A stretch of 64,000 nucleotides of DNA from an uncultured Bacteroidia bacterium (GTDB taxonomy: Bacteria; Bacteroidota; Bacteroidia; Bacteroidales; UBA932), in contig CACZKE010000002.1 of the NCBI GenBank assembly GCA_902781705.1, positions 186,001 to 250,000 on the forward strand, read 5' to 3'. Of this stretch, positions 24,789 to 33,715 are shown in pieces; position 1 is the stretch's first letter; each line of letters begins with the position of its first letter. Position numbers and translations under genes: made by a program. The notes under the pieces are model-generated. The model was not told where the DNA came from. It did no database searches and saw only the letters and a list, made by a program, of their open reading frames with translations.

Positions 24789-24791
24789 TCT

Positions 24792-25814
24792 ATGGCAGAT
24801 ATCATCCTTGGCATTGAATCTTCCTGCGACGACACGTCGGCTGCCGTCCTCCGCGACGGTGTACTCCTGTCCAACGTCATCGCTTCACAGCAGGTCCACA
24901 AGGACTTCGGCGGGGTGGTGCCGGAACTGGCTTCCCGTGCCCATGAGCAGAATATCGTTCCGGTCGTCTCGGAGGCGCTCCGGAAGGCCGGGGTAGCTCC
25001 GGAAGAGCTCACGGCCGTCGCCTTCACCCGGGGGCCGGGCCTGCTGGGCTCGCTCCTGGTGGGCACTTCCTTCGCCAAGGCGCTGTCCCTGTCGCTGGAT
25101 ATTCCGATGGTGATGGTGAATCACTTGCAGGGACACATCCTCGCGAATTTCATCCGGCAGGAGGGTAAGCCGGTGGAAGAACCTTCATTCCCGTACCTGT
25201 GCCTGCTCGTTTCCGGCGGTAACTCCCAGATCGTTAAGGTGACGAGCCCCCTGGAATACGAAATCCTGGGCCAGACCATCGACGACGCGGTGGGGGAGGC
25301 CTTCGACAAGTGCTCCAAGATGCTGGGCCTGGGCTATCCCGGCGGCCCGGTCATCGACCGGCTCGCCAAACTGGGCGATCCCGACCGTTTCCACTTCGCC
25401 AAACCCAACATTCCGGGCCTGGACTACAGTTTCAGCGGGATCAAGACTTCGCTCCTGTACTTTGTCCGGGACGAGATGGCGAAGGATCCGCATTTCCTGG
25501 AAAACAACAAGGAGGATCTCTGCGCCAGTTTCCAGAAGACTCTCATCGACATCCTGATGCAAAAACTCATCCGGGCGGCGAAGGAAACCCGCATCCGGGA
25601 AATTACCATCGGCGGCGGCGTCTCCGCGAACAGCGGCCTCCGCGAACGCCTGGTGGCCGAGGGTAAGAAACGCGGCTGGAAAACGTATCTCCCTGAGTTC
25701 AAGTTTACGACGGACAACGCTGCGATGATCGCCGTCGCCGGCTGGTTCCGTTACAAGACCGGCGATTTCGCCCCCCTCGACGTCGCACCCGTCTCCCGCA
25801 TGGCGGATTATTGA
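24792..25814 (+). CDS. tsaD: tRNA N6-adenosine threonylcarbamoyltransferase TsaD
   Basis: A 340-residue Kae1/TsaD enzyme that transfers the threonylcarbamoyl group to A37 of ANN-decoding tRNAs. It shows the N-terminal GIESSCDDTSAA, the metal-binding H111 and H115 in NHLQGHILANF, and the ATPase-fold motif GGGVSANSGLR. Length is standard. The ATG at 24792 is fixed by the promoter; the frame runs open for another 4.7 kb upstream only because it is antisense to tamB. Structured repeat copy 2 begins nine nt after its stop. Confidence 0.96.
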   Translation: MADIILGIESSCDDTSAAVLRDGVLLSNVIASQQVHKDFGGVVPELASRAHEQNIVPVVSEALRKAGVAPEELTAVAFTRGPGLLGSLLVGTSFAKALSLSLDIPMVMVNHLQGHILANFIRQEGKPVEEPSFPYLCLLVSGGNSQIVKVTSPLEYEILGQTIDDAVGEAFDKCSKMLGLGYPGGPVIDRLAKLGDPDRFHFAKPNIPGLDYSFSGIKTSLLYFVRDEMAKDPHFLENNKEDLCASFQKTLIDILMQKLIRAAKETRIREITIGGGVSANSGLRERLVAEGKKRGWKTYLPEFKFTTDNAAMIAVAGWFRYKTGDFAPLDVAPVSRMADY

Positions 25815-25822
25815 TTGACCGG

Positions 25823-25955
25823 TGGTTCGGGCGAGGGTGACATCCGGAAACCTGTGGCCACCCTCGGCCACATAAGAGGGAGGGGCCCAACCGCAGGTTG
25901 GGAGGGGCCGGAGCGGAGCGAAGGCGGTTTCCGGATGTCACCCTCGTCCGAACCA
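25823..25955 (+). repeat. Structured intercistronic repeat, copy 2
   Basis: A 133-bp element between tsaD and the next gene. Ends 25823-25852 and 25926-25955 are 30-nt inverted repeats with a single mismatch. The core is the same as copy 1 in the same orientation relative to the flanking genes, including both hairpins; the CCCAACC hairpin loop differs by one base. The outer arm sequence is unrelated to that of copy 1. It leaves 8 nt to the tsaD stop and 14 nt to the next ATG. Confidence 0.9.
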
Positions 25956-25969
25956 ATGAATGCAGTATC

Positions 25970-27505
25970 ATGAAGGAATTTGAAATAGCGAAGAAAATCG
26001 GAAAGGACCTGACGGACGCTGAATTGAAGGAAGCGGCGGGCAAGGCTTTAGGCGTGCGTCCCGAGAAGGTCGGGGAGGTGGTGGTGACGAGGAGGTCGGT
26101 GGATGCCCGGCAGGATATCCTGTACCGGTACCGGGTGCAGGCATACCGGCAGGGGGAGGCCTATGAACCTTATCGACTTCCTGATTATCAGGATGTCCAT
26201 GCGGCCGAAGCGGTCATCGTCATCGGGGCCGGTCCGGCCGGTCTGTTCGCTGCCCTGAAGCTTCTCATGCGGGGAATGAAACCCGTGATCCTGGAGCGGG
26301 GGAAGGATGTGCACCGCCGGAAGGCCGATATGGCGAAGTTATCCGTGGAGGGCGTCATCGACCCGGATTCCAATTACTGCTATGGCGAAGGCGGTGCCGG
26401 CGCGTTTTCCGACGGAAAACTGTTCACGCGCTCTTCCAAGCGGGGCGACATCCGGGAAGTGCTGCACCAGTTCGTCCGGTTCGGGGCCGATCCTTCCATC
26501 CTTATCGACGCGCATCCGCACCTGGGGACAGACAAGTTGCCCGGAATCGTGGAGAATATCCGCCTGTGCATCGAAGAGCACGGGGGAGAATACCATTTCG
26601 ACAGCCGGGTGACGGACATCGTCCCGGTTGCCGGCGGTTTCGAGGTACAGGCCGGTGACGCGGTCTACAAGGCCGGGAAGGTTATCCTCGCCTCGGGGCA
26701 TTCCGCCCGGGATATCTACGAGATCTTCGAGCGGCGGGGATGGGCCCTGGAAGCCAAGGGATTCGCCCTGGGCGTGCGGGTGGAGCATCCGCAGTGGCTC
26801 ATCAACCAGATCCGGTATCACGGTAAGTATCAGCCTTTTATGCCCACGGCCGAGTACTCCTTCGTCCAGCAGGTGGAAGGCCGCGGCGTCTTTTCATTCT
26901 GCATGTGCCCCGGCGGCATCCTCGTTCCTTCGTCCACCGAGGACGGCACCGTGGTCCTGAACGGCATGTCCAACTCCGCCCGCAATTCCAAGTGGGCCAA
27001 TGCCGGGGTCGTCGTGCAGATCGAGCCGGGCGACCAGCCGGCCGAGTACCGGGGGCCTTTCGCGCTGATGGACTACCAGCACGACATCGAGAAGAAGATG
27101 TACGAGTGGGTTTCTTCCCACGGCGGGAAACATCCGCTTGCGGCGCCTGCCCAGCGGATGAAGGATTTCTGCCGCGGCATCGTCTCGAAGGACCTTCCCA
27201 AGACTTCCTACCATCCGGGCGCCTGGTCCTCGCCGCTGCATGAACTCCTGCCGGAACACGTGTCCATGCGCCTGCGCCGGGCCTTCCCGCAGGTGGACCG
27301 CCAGATGCACGGGTACTATACGAACGATGCCCTGCTGCTGGGCGTGGAGTCCCGCACCTCCTCGCCGGTGCGCCTGCCGCGCAACCCGGAAACGCTGGAA
27401 CATGTGGACGTTCCCGGTCTCTATCCCTGCGGGGAAGGCGCAGGCTACGCCGGGGGCATCGTTTCCTCCGCCCTCGACGGCATCAACTGCGCGGAAAGGA
27501 TCTAG
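25970..27505 (+). CDS. FAD-dependent oxidoreductase (COG2509 type)
   Basis: A 511-residue flavoprotein. A small N-terminal alpha/beta domain (about 1-75) precedes the dinucleotide-binding fold with VIVIGAGPAGLFAAL (about 80-95). Further family patterns are GEGGAGAFSDGKL, SFCMCPGGILVPSS and the late GEGAGYAGGIVSSA that closes the FAD site. This uncharacterised dehydrogenase group is widespread in anaerobes; its substrate is unknown. Structured repeat copy 2 separates it from tsaD. Its stop is directly adjacent to that of the convergent S51/ATP-grasp gene. Confidence 0.88.
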   Translation: MKEFEIAKKIGKDLTDAELKEAAGKALGVRPEKVGEVVVTRRSVDARQDILYRYRVQAYRQGEAYEPYRLPDYQDVHAAEAVIVIGAGPAGLFAALKLLMRGMKPVILERGKDVHRRKADMAKLSVEGVIDPDSNYCYGEGGAGAFSDGKLFTRSSKRGDIREVLHQFVRFGADPSILIDAHPHLGTDKLPGIVENIRLCIEEHGGEYHFDSRVTDIVPVAGGFEVQAGDAVYKAGKVILASGHSARDIYEIFERRGWALEAKGFALGVRVEHPQWLINQIRYHGKYQPFMPTAEYSFVQQVEGRGVFSFCMCPGGILVPSSTEDGTVVLNGMSNSARNSKWANAGVVVQIEPGDQPAEYRGPFALMDYQHDIEKKMYEWVSSHGGKHPLAAPAQRMKDFCRGIVSKDLPKTSYHPGAWSSPLHELLPEHVSMRLRRAFPQVDRQMHGYYTNDALLLGVESRTSSPVRLPRNPETLEHVDVPGLYPCGEGAGYAGGIVSSALDGINCAERI

Positions 27506-29410
27506 TTACTCCGTGAGATACTTGAAGTACGTGTCGATCTCGGGACGCGTCTTGAGGCGTGCCATATAGACCTGGTCGCCCAGGTCGTCGGCGAGGGCCT
27601 GGCTCATGCGGGTACACATGACGATGGCTTCGCCGTAGCGCGCCAGGACATCGGCATGGGAGTGCTTGTAGGTGTGGGAGTCGCGTCTTCCCACGTAGGC
27701 GCAGTAGTACTGTTCCCCGAAGGATTTGCGGCGCTCCCCGAAGGCCACCATGTCGGCCCAGATCTGGAACACGTCGGTGGAATGGGCGTAGTTCATCATG
27801 TCGGGCGTGAAACCTCCCGGCGGGCGCATGTTCACTTCCAGGCCCACGTAGTCGCCTTTCTTGCCGAGCCCCTCCCGGTCGCGGTCCAACTGGAAGAACT
27901 CCAGATGCACAAACCGGTTCACGATCCCGAAGGCCTTCACCGTCCGGCGGCCGATGGCGGCGAGTTTCGCCGGTACGGTCTTGTTGACCCAGTAGCAGGT
28001 GTCCAGGTTCCGGTGGACGATCTCCATGATGGGGGTGGGGAAGACGCTGTTGTTCTCGAAAATGGGCTCTCCCTTGTCATTGAAGATGGCGTCGTAGGAC
28101 ACCAGGAGTCCGGTGATGAATTCCTCGATGACGAAGAGGCCGTAGTTGTCCGCATGGGTCCGGAACCACTCGTCGAGTTGCTGCTCGTTCTCCATCTTGA
28201 AGGTGCCGGTGGCGCCGACGCCGTTGTCCGGCTTCGCGATGATGGGATAGCCGGTCTTCCGGACGAAGGCCCGCACCTTGGATTCGCCTTCGGAGCACTT
28301 GATCTGCCGGGCCGTGGGGATGCCGCCCAGCGCATAGTACTTCTTCATCTCGGACTTGTTCTTGATGGAGGCGATACGGTCGGTCTTGAGACCGGTGGTG
28401 ACGTTGAAGTCCGTCCTCAGGCGGGCGTCCTGTTCCAGCCAGTATTCGTTGTTGGATTCGATCCAGTCGATCCTGCCCCATTTATGGGCATACCAGGCGA
28501 CGGCCCGGTATACCTCGTCATAGTCTTCGAGGTTGTTGACCTTATAATAGTCCGAGAGCGAGTTCTTCAATTCCTGCGGGAGATACTCGTAGGGAGTGTC
28601 GGCGATTCCCAGGACATTCACGCCGTTCGCCTTGGCGCCGGCGCAGAAATGCCAGTAACTGTCCGGGAAGTGGGGAGAGATGAATACTAAGTTCATAAAA
28701 CTGTAAGTTGTGTTTTCTTCCGATACTTTGCGCATGCCCCCGCCGGTGATTTCCCACGCCTCGCCAAAGAGGGTGGAGCGTCCGTCCTTGACCAGGACAT
28801 AGCCGCCGTCCGGGAACGTGTAGAACCGATGGTTCCAACTGTCCGGGAATACTACGTCCTCGAACAGCCGTTTCCCGTCCAGAATGACATCCCGTACCTG
28901 GTAGTAGTGGGGGACCAGGTTGATGTCCGTGAGCCCCAGGCCGCGGAGCCAGCGGTGATAACCCGGATCCACGGCTTCCCCTTCCAGTTCCGGATGGGAA
29001 TAGACCCGGTCCGCGCAGTTCATGCTGCCGGCGCTGCATCCCATGACGACGCCGTCATAGTCCCTGAGAATGTCCCGGAGGCCGGTTTCCTGGATGAAAC
29101 GGTTCTGTGTGGGAACATGTCCGCCGCAGAGAATGACCCAATGGGCACGTTCCACGAGCCTTTTCGCCTCCTTTGCATTCTGCCGCTCCAGCATCACGAT
29201 TTCCTCCGTGTCGATGCCGGAGTTGTGGATGCAGTCGCTCATCCCTTCCAGGACGGAGGCGGTGAAGGCCGCATCGTCCGGAGCGGCGCTCACGAGGAGC
29301 ACCCGCGGGCGCGGCGGCAGTTCCGCCTTCACCCGGGCGAGGAAGCCGTTGTCTTCGGTGAAGCGGTCTTCACCGTAGCGGGTGGGGCTGCCGGTCAGAA
29401 ACAGGGTCAT
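27506..29410 (-). CDS. Peptidase S51-like / ATP-grasp fusion protein
   Basis: A 634-residue fusion. Residues 1-235 form a class I glutamine-amidotransferase-like peptidase S51 domain, as in peptidase E and cyanophycinase, with GGHVPTQN and the nucleophile elbow GCSAGS (Ser126). Residues 239-634 form an ATP-grasp ligase with IIAKPDNGVGA, the IEEFITG strand and the metal-binding EVNMRPPGG; it begins MNLVFISP, like a stand-alone ATP-grasp protein. The joint near residues 227-238 is coded by AT-rich DNA (about 28696-28730), as if an intergenic spacer became coding. A peptide-bond-forming and a peptide-cleaving module in one chain is unusual; substrates are unknown. It is divergent from the isochorismatase gene. 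Confidence 0.88.
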   Translation of the reverse strand: MTLFLTGSPTRYGEDRFTEDNGFLARVKAELPPRPRVLLVSAAPDDAAFTASVLEGMSDCIHNSGIDTEEIVMLERQNAKEAKRLVERAHWVILCGGHVPTQNRFIQETGLRDILRDYDGVVMGCSAGSMNCADRVYSHPELEGEAVDPGYHRWLRGLGLTDINLVPHYYQVRDVILDGKRLFEDVVFPDSWNHRFYTFPDGGYVLVKDGRSTLFGEAWEITGGGMRKVSEENTTYSFMNLVFISPHFPDSYWHFCAGAKANGVNVLGIADTPYEYLPQELKNSLSDYYKVNNLEDYDEVYRAVAWYAHKWGRIDWIESNNEYWLEQDARLRTDFNVTTGLKTDRIASIKNKSEMKKYYALGGIPTARQIKCSEGESKVRAFVRKTGYPIIAKPDNGVGATGTFKMENEQQLDEWFRTHADNYGLFVIEEFITGLLVSYDAIFNDKGEPIFENNSVFPTPIMEIVHRNLDTCYWVNKTVPAKLAAIGRRTVKAFGIVNRFVHLEFFQLDRDREGLGKKGDYVGLEVNMRPPGGFTPDMMNYAHSTDVFQIWADMVAFGERRKSFGEQYYCAYVGRRDSHTYKHSHADVLARYGEAIVMCTRMSQALADDLGDQVYMARLKTRPEIDTYFKYLTE

Positions 29411-29430
29411 GCGCTTTTGTTTTCAGGGCG

Positions 29431-29461
29431 CAAAATTACTGCGTTTCCCCCAAAAAACAAA
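29431..29461 (-). promoter_or_regulatory. Promoter of the S51/ATP-grasp gene
   Basis: On the minus strand TTTG (29461-29458), 19 nt, then TAATTTTG (29438-29431): a full match to the Bacteroidetes consensus. Confidence 0.8.
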
Positions 29462-29539
29462 AGATGGCACGGTAATTGGATTGACTTTTCCGCTCCCGGT
29501 ATCGGGAAATGACAACTAACACTTTTTTTTATCCAAGAA

Positions 29540-30091
29540 ATGGAAAAACTCAATGCTCCCGCCATCCTGGTCGTCGACATGCTCAACGACTTTGTGACCG
29601 GCGCCATCGGCTGCGACCGCGCCGTGGAAATCCTCCCTGCAACCGCCCGCCTGCTGGAGGCGGCCCGCGAAAAGGGTGTTCCTGTCATTTACTGCAACGA
29701 TTGCCATCTTCCCGGCATCGACCGTGAACTGCAGATCTGGGGCGATCACGCCATCAAAGGCACGCCTGGCGCCGAAGTGGTCCCCGAACTCACCCCGCAG
29801 TCCTGCGATTACGTCGTCCCGAAGCGCCGTTACAGCGGTTTCTTCCAGACGGACCTTGATATCCTCCTCAAGGAACTGGGCGTCAAGACCGTGGTGATCA
29901 CCGGTCTGCATACCCACATGTGCTGCCGCCACACTTCCGCCGATGCCTACTGCCTCGGTTATGACGTTGTCGTCGCCAAGGAGTGCACCAACTCTTTCAC
30001 CGAAGAAGATTACCAGGGCGGTCTCGCTTACCTGAAGACCTGCTACGGTGCGGATGCCTATACGAACGAGGAACTGATTGCCGCTTTTTAG
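29540..30091 (+). CDS. Isochorismatase-family cysteine hydrolase (nicotinamidase-like)
   Basis: A 183-residue hydrolase. The catalytic triad of the family is visible: Asp in VVDMLNDF, Lys in VPKRRYSGF and Cys in HTHMCCRHTSADA. The neighbouring acidic and His residues fit a nicotinamidase or a related amide hydrolase, but the substrate is not certain. It is divergent from the S51/ATP-grasp fusion, which may mark a shared amide or peptide pathway (inference). A strong terminator follows. Confidence 0.85.
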   Translation: MEKLNAPAILVVDMLNDFVTGAIGCDRAVEILPATARLLEAAREKGVPVIYCNDCHLPGIDRELQIWGDHAIKGTPGAEVVPELTPQSCDYVVPKRRYSGFFQTDLDILLKELGVKTVVITGLHTHMCCRHTSADAYCLGYDVVVAKECTNSFTEEDYQGGLAYLKTCYGADAYTNEELIAAF

Positions 30092-30118
30092 TCAGGAAGC
30101 GACTCGTCTTCGAAACGA

Positions 30119-30153
30119 AAGACGGCCCCGGATCATTCCAGGGCCGTCTTTTT
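30119..30153. terminator. Bidirectional rho-independent terminator
   Basis: AAGACGGCCC (30119-30128) pairs with GGGCCGTCTT (30141-30150), followed by T on the plus strand and preceded by A, so it can serve both convergent genes. Confidence 0.9.
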
Positions 30154-30170
30154 CTTCGTATTGACAGGGA

Positions 30171-31091
30171 TCAGAAGCGGTAGCCCACTCCGGCCATCCA
30201 ACTGCCGCCAAGCGTCTCGGAGGCAGTCAGGAAGGAAACATCCAGGGAAATGCCGTGCCATTCCAGGCCGGCGCCCAGGGCCAGCCCCGAAGGGATGGCG
30301 GCGTTGGCACTGGCATAGCGGTAGCCGCCCCGGAGGAAGCCGATGCCGCCGATACCGAAGTTCAAGCCCAGTGCGGCGGAATAGTTGCCGCTGAAATAGT
30401 AGTCTCCGTCCAGGGCCACATGGAGGTTGCTGCTGCCGAATTCGAATCCGTAGTCGGCGGCCAGTTTGACCGATGCGGGGAGGGAATAGTCGGAGGCCAC
30501 TTTACCGCCCAGGTGGACCAGACCGCCGGCGAGGTTCAGGCCGCCGATGCGATACTGTGCCAGGGCGGACACGGAGAAGGCCGACAGACTGTAATCCGAC
30601 AGCAGGGCTTCCTTCGCATAACCCGCCGAAACACCGATCGCAAGCGACTCGGAAACCTTGAACCCGACACCGGCCCGGAGGATCATGTCCGAGGGCTTGA
30701 AGCCCGAGGCCGGTTCAAAATCGAGGCCCTGATAACCCTGACGGGCGAATCCGAGCGAAAGCGCCACCTTCTGACCCAGGTGTCCGGTCACGCCGGCAGC
30801 GATGTTGCTTGCCGCAGTATAATGGGGAGACCAGGAGGCATAGGAGACAGCCGTCTCCAGGGTCTTATCCGAGAAAGCGGCAGCCGCGGGATTACCGAAC
30901 GCGGCGTAGGCCTGGCTGGTAGAAGTCATCGCGGAGCCGGCACCCGCCATCGAAAGCAGGACCGGATTGCGGTCGATGCGAAGCACTCCCAGGGCTTCGT
31001 TTGCGCCGGCATCCGTTTGGGCTGCCGCCGGGATGGCGGCGCTCCCCAGGAGACCGGAAAGGAGCATGAATAACAGGGATCTTCTCATCAT
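30171..31091 (-). CDS. PorV/PorQ-family outer-membrane beta-barrel protein
   Basis: A 306-residue protein with a signal peptide (about 1-25, ending AAAQ) followed by a FadL-like barrel of the PorV/PorQ (UPF0164) family. Typical are the early LRIDRNPVLLSMAGAGSA and FGNPAAAAF patterns, alternating glycine-rich strands and a final aromatic residue (GYRF). PorV shuttles cargo from the type IX translocon to the sortase; PorQ binds PorZ. The ATG at 31091 begins 2 nt after the S8 protease stop, so the pair is co-transcribed and the barrel may serve that protease. Confidence 0.85.
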   Translation of the reverse strand: MMRRSLLFMLLSGLLGSAAIPAAAQTDAGANEALGVLRIDRNPVLLSMAGAGSAMTSTSQAYAAFGNPAAAAFSDKTLETAVSYASWSPHYTAASNIAAGVTGHLGQKVALSLGFARQGYQGLDFEPASGFKPSDMILRAGVGFKVSESLAIGVSAGYAKEALLSDYSLSAFSVSALAQYRIGGLNLAGGLVHLGGKVASDYSLPASVKLAADYGFEFGSSNLHVALDGDYYFSGNYSAALGLNFGIGGIGFLRGGYRYASANAAIPSGLALGAGLEWHGISLDVSFLTASETLGGSWMAGVGYRF

Positions 31092-31093
31092 TT

Positions 31094-33706
31094 TCACTTC
31101 TTTACGACAGACAGACGGGTAACGTCTCCGCCCATGTCAACAAACAGGGTGTACAGTCCGGGGGCGGCATGGCCCGTGTCCAGGACGACCGGGTTGAAGG
31201 CGCTGGATACGCCGGATGCCTGCGCGACCACGGTTCCGGAGGCGGATACCAGCCGGACCGTCGTCTGGGTTTCCTGGTCGGCCGTGAGGATGGTCAGTTT
31301 ATCACCGAAGATACGACCCTCCAGCACGGTCACTTTCTCGCCGGCAGGGCGGACCAGGACAGGGATGTCGGTGCGGACGGTGGCGCCCATGGCGTCAAAG
31401 ACCGATGCACGCACTTCCCCGAGTCCGAAATCGCGGGCCGTGAGACGCAAAGTGTGTCCGTCCACGAGTTCAGCGGCTACGAGGTTGGCATCCAGGCTGT
31501 TTACCCGGTAGTCCAAGGGTTCTCCGTCTTCATCCGAAAAATGGCGGGAGAGGTCGATATCGACGCTCTGTCCGACGGCGTTCAGCGATACGGGAGCGAT
31601 CTGCTCGGCCAGTACCGGTTCGACGTTTTCAAGGACGGAGTACTTGAACGAACGCAGGGCGCGTTCTCCGAAGCGGTCCGAAACGATCAGGGTGGCCTGG
31701 AAGGTCGCCGGGGCGCGGACTGCCTGGCAAATCAGGCGGAAATGCCATTTGCCGTCCATCTCGGCCTTGAGCGTCGCACGTCCGTTGGTCTGGAAGTCCA
31801 CCGCCAGGGTGTCCAGGTCCGGATCCAGGAGCGTGAACGGGACGTCGGCTTCCTGATACTGCCGGAAGACGAAGGTCTCGCCCGGATCGGTTTCGATCGT
31901 GGGTTTGCCGTTGTGTCCGGTATGGACTTTCCGGATGGGAGCGAGGGCGGAATACCGCCGGCCGTAACTGTAGGCGGCCAGGGTGACATAATAATCCGTG
32001 TCCGGCTCCAGGCTCAGCAGGGAAATGCTGCGGGGCTCGAGGGGCGCTTCCACGTCGCCGATGACGAGGTGGGCGAACTCGATTCCTTCATCCAGCATGG
32101 TGAGACGTGTTTTCCGGAGTGCCTCCTCGCTCTTGGCCGCCAGGGCCATGTAGCCATAGGCACCGCCGCCACCCTGGAAGTCCAGGCGGAGGTTGTGTCC
32201 GATCGGCGATACCGTGAAGTCCGACACGGCCTCGGGCGTCCCGCTGTCATGGGCCATGAAGGCGCCCACGGCATCCACCAGGGAACCGACGGCCCTGCCG
32301 CCGGAGGAAAGGCCGATGTCCTTGGCGCCTTCGAGCAGCCGGGACTTCAGGTCGTCGACGGTGAACCCTTGTCCGCCGAAATAGGACAGGACGAGGGCCG
32401 CCACGCCCGAGACATGGGGACAGGCCATGGACGTTCCCGAATAGGGGTAGTAGGCACTGTTCGGAAGGGTGCTGATAATCTCGTAACCCGGCGCGCAGAG
32501 GTCCACCCAGTCTCCGAAATTGGAAAAACCGGCCCGTTTGCCGTTCGTCGTGATGGCTCCGACGGCAAGACAGGGCTCGTAGTTGGCTGGAGCGCCGTAC
32601 TGGATGTTCTCGTTACCGGCGGCGAAGACGACCAGGCCGCCCTTCATCAGACTGTTCGGAAGTTGGTTCCCGTCGTTGTCGCATCCCGCGTACTTGACGA
32701 AATAGTCGATGGCACGCGCGATCGAATAGTACTGGACATTCTGGTGTGCGGAACGGGCGGAGGCCAGTTCCGAGCCGGAAATCACCCCGTCCATGTCCTG
32801 GTCGAAGTCGTATCCCCAACTGTTGGAAGCAATCAGGGCGCCTTTGTCCGCCGCTTCCTTGATGGCCGTTTCGAAATCGCCGCTCCGGTCGCGGGCATTT
32901 GCTCCGGTACCGATTGTATAGAAACACTGTTGGGAAAGCAGGCTGATGCCGCGCCGTCCCCTGGCATAGTCTCCGCCGGCGATGCCGGCGATACCGATGC
33001 TGTTGTTGGTGACGGCGGCGATGGTACCGGCCACATGGGTTCCATGGTCGTGTCCGACCACTCTGTCGGCCCCGTACACATAACTCTGATGTCCGTCCGG
33101 AAGGCAGTTCCAGGCCAGGTCAGGATGGTTCAGGTCGATTCCGCCGTCTATGACGGCTACGATCACGTCCGGATTCCCTACGGTGTAGTTGTCCCAGATT
33201 TCCTGGACGTTGACGTCGTAACCGGGATACTGGACGTTGTTGAGCGCCCACTGGTTTCCCCAGTACCGGTCGTTGGTCGTGAGAGAGGCCTTGATGGGCT
33301 CCTCGACGGCTTCCACGCCCGGGAGGGATTCGAAGGCGCGCGTCGCCCGTGTGAGGGGAATATCCTCGGCATAGCGGACTTTGTACCAGCGGTGCAGCCC
33401 TTCCTTCCGCGTCCTGGGCTCGAATTCGCCGGCGAAGGGGAAGAGCCGTTCCATCGATTCGATGCCCAGTTCGTCCACCAGTCCGTTCAGGCCTTCGGAA
33501 CGCGTACGGACCTGTCCGCGGGAGAGGTCTTCCTCGACCAGGTCGCACATCTGTTCGTTGAAAAGCACCTTCACATAGGAAGGGGTCTGTTCGGATTCGG
33601 TTACCTGTTCCGCTGTCGGCTCCGCCTTCGGAGTGACAGGGGCTTCCTGTACGCAGGATACGAGAGCCGTCAGCAGGACAGGGAATGCAAGCAGTTTCAG
33701 TTTCAT
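31094..33706 (-). CDS. Surface S8 (subtilisin-like) protease with type IX sorting domain
   Basis: An 870-residue exported protease. It opens with a lipoprotein-like signal (LVSC, Cys18), then a propeptide-like region (about 40-145), then the S8 catalytic domain with D187 (VIDGGID), H221 (HGTHVAG) and S426 (SGTSMACPH). After it come fibronectin- and cadherin-like beta domains and a C-terminal segment (about 795-870, with APGLYTLFVDMGG and a basic end) that resembles a type A T9SS sorting domain. It probably digests extracellular protein at the cell surface. It is downstream of the RagAB-like locus, behind a terminator, and upstream of the PorV/PorQ gene. Confidence 0.9.
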   Translation of the reverse strand: MKLKLLAFPVLLTALVSCVQEAPVTPKAEPTAEQVTESEQTPSYVKVLFNEQMCDLVEEDLSRGQVRTRSEGLNGLVDELGIESMERLFPFAGEFEPRTRKEGLHRWYKVRYAEDIPLTRATRAFESLPGVEAVEEPIKASLTTNDRYWGNQWALNNVQYPGYDVNVQEIWDNYTVGNPDVIVAVIDGGIDLNHPDLAWNCLPDGHQSYVYGADRVVGHDHGTHVAGTIAAVTNNSIGIAGIAGGDYARGRRGISLLSQQCFYTIGTGANARDRSGDFETAIKEAADKGALIASNSWGYDFDQDMDGVISGSELASARSAHQNVQYYSIARAIDYFVKYAGCDNDGNQLPNSLMKGGLVVFAAGNENIQYGAPANYEPCLAVGAITTNGKRAGFSNFGDWVDLCAPGYEIISTLPNSAYYPYSGTSMACPHVSGVAALVLSYFGGQGFTVDDLKSRLLEGAKDIGLSSGGRAVGSLVDAVGAFMAHDSGTPEAVSDFTVSPIGHNLRLDFQGGGGAYGYMALAAKSEEALRKTRLTMLDEGIEFAHLVIGDVEAPLEPRSISLLSLEPDTDYYVTLAAYSYGRRYSALAPIRKVHTGHNGKPTIETDPGETFVFRQYQEADVPFTLLDPDLDTLAVDFQTNGRATLKAEMDGKWHFRLICQAVRAPATFQATLIVSDRFGERALRSFKYSVLENVEPVLAEQIAPVSLNAVGQSVDIDLSRHFSDEDGEPLDYRVNSLDANLVAAELVDGHTLRLTARDFGLGEVRASVFDAMGATVRTDIPVLVRPAGEKVTVLEGRIFGDKLTILTADQETQTTVRLVSASGTVVAQASGVSSAFNPVVLDTGHAAPGLYTLFVDMGGDVTRLSVVKK

Positions 33707-33715
33707 TCAATTACG

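Noticed and set aside
20049..24791. Open frame of about 1,580 codons on the plus strand opposite tamB
   Set aside because: It is in frame with tsaD but antisense to tamB, which has clear family structure. High GC and codon bias keep the opposite frame open. tsaD has its own promoter and ATG at 24792.
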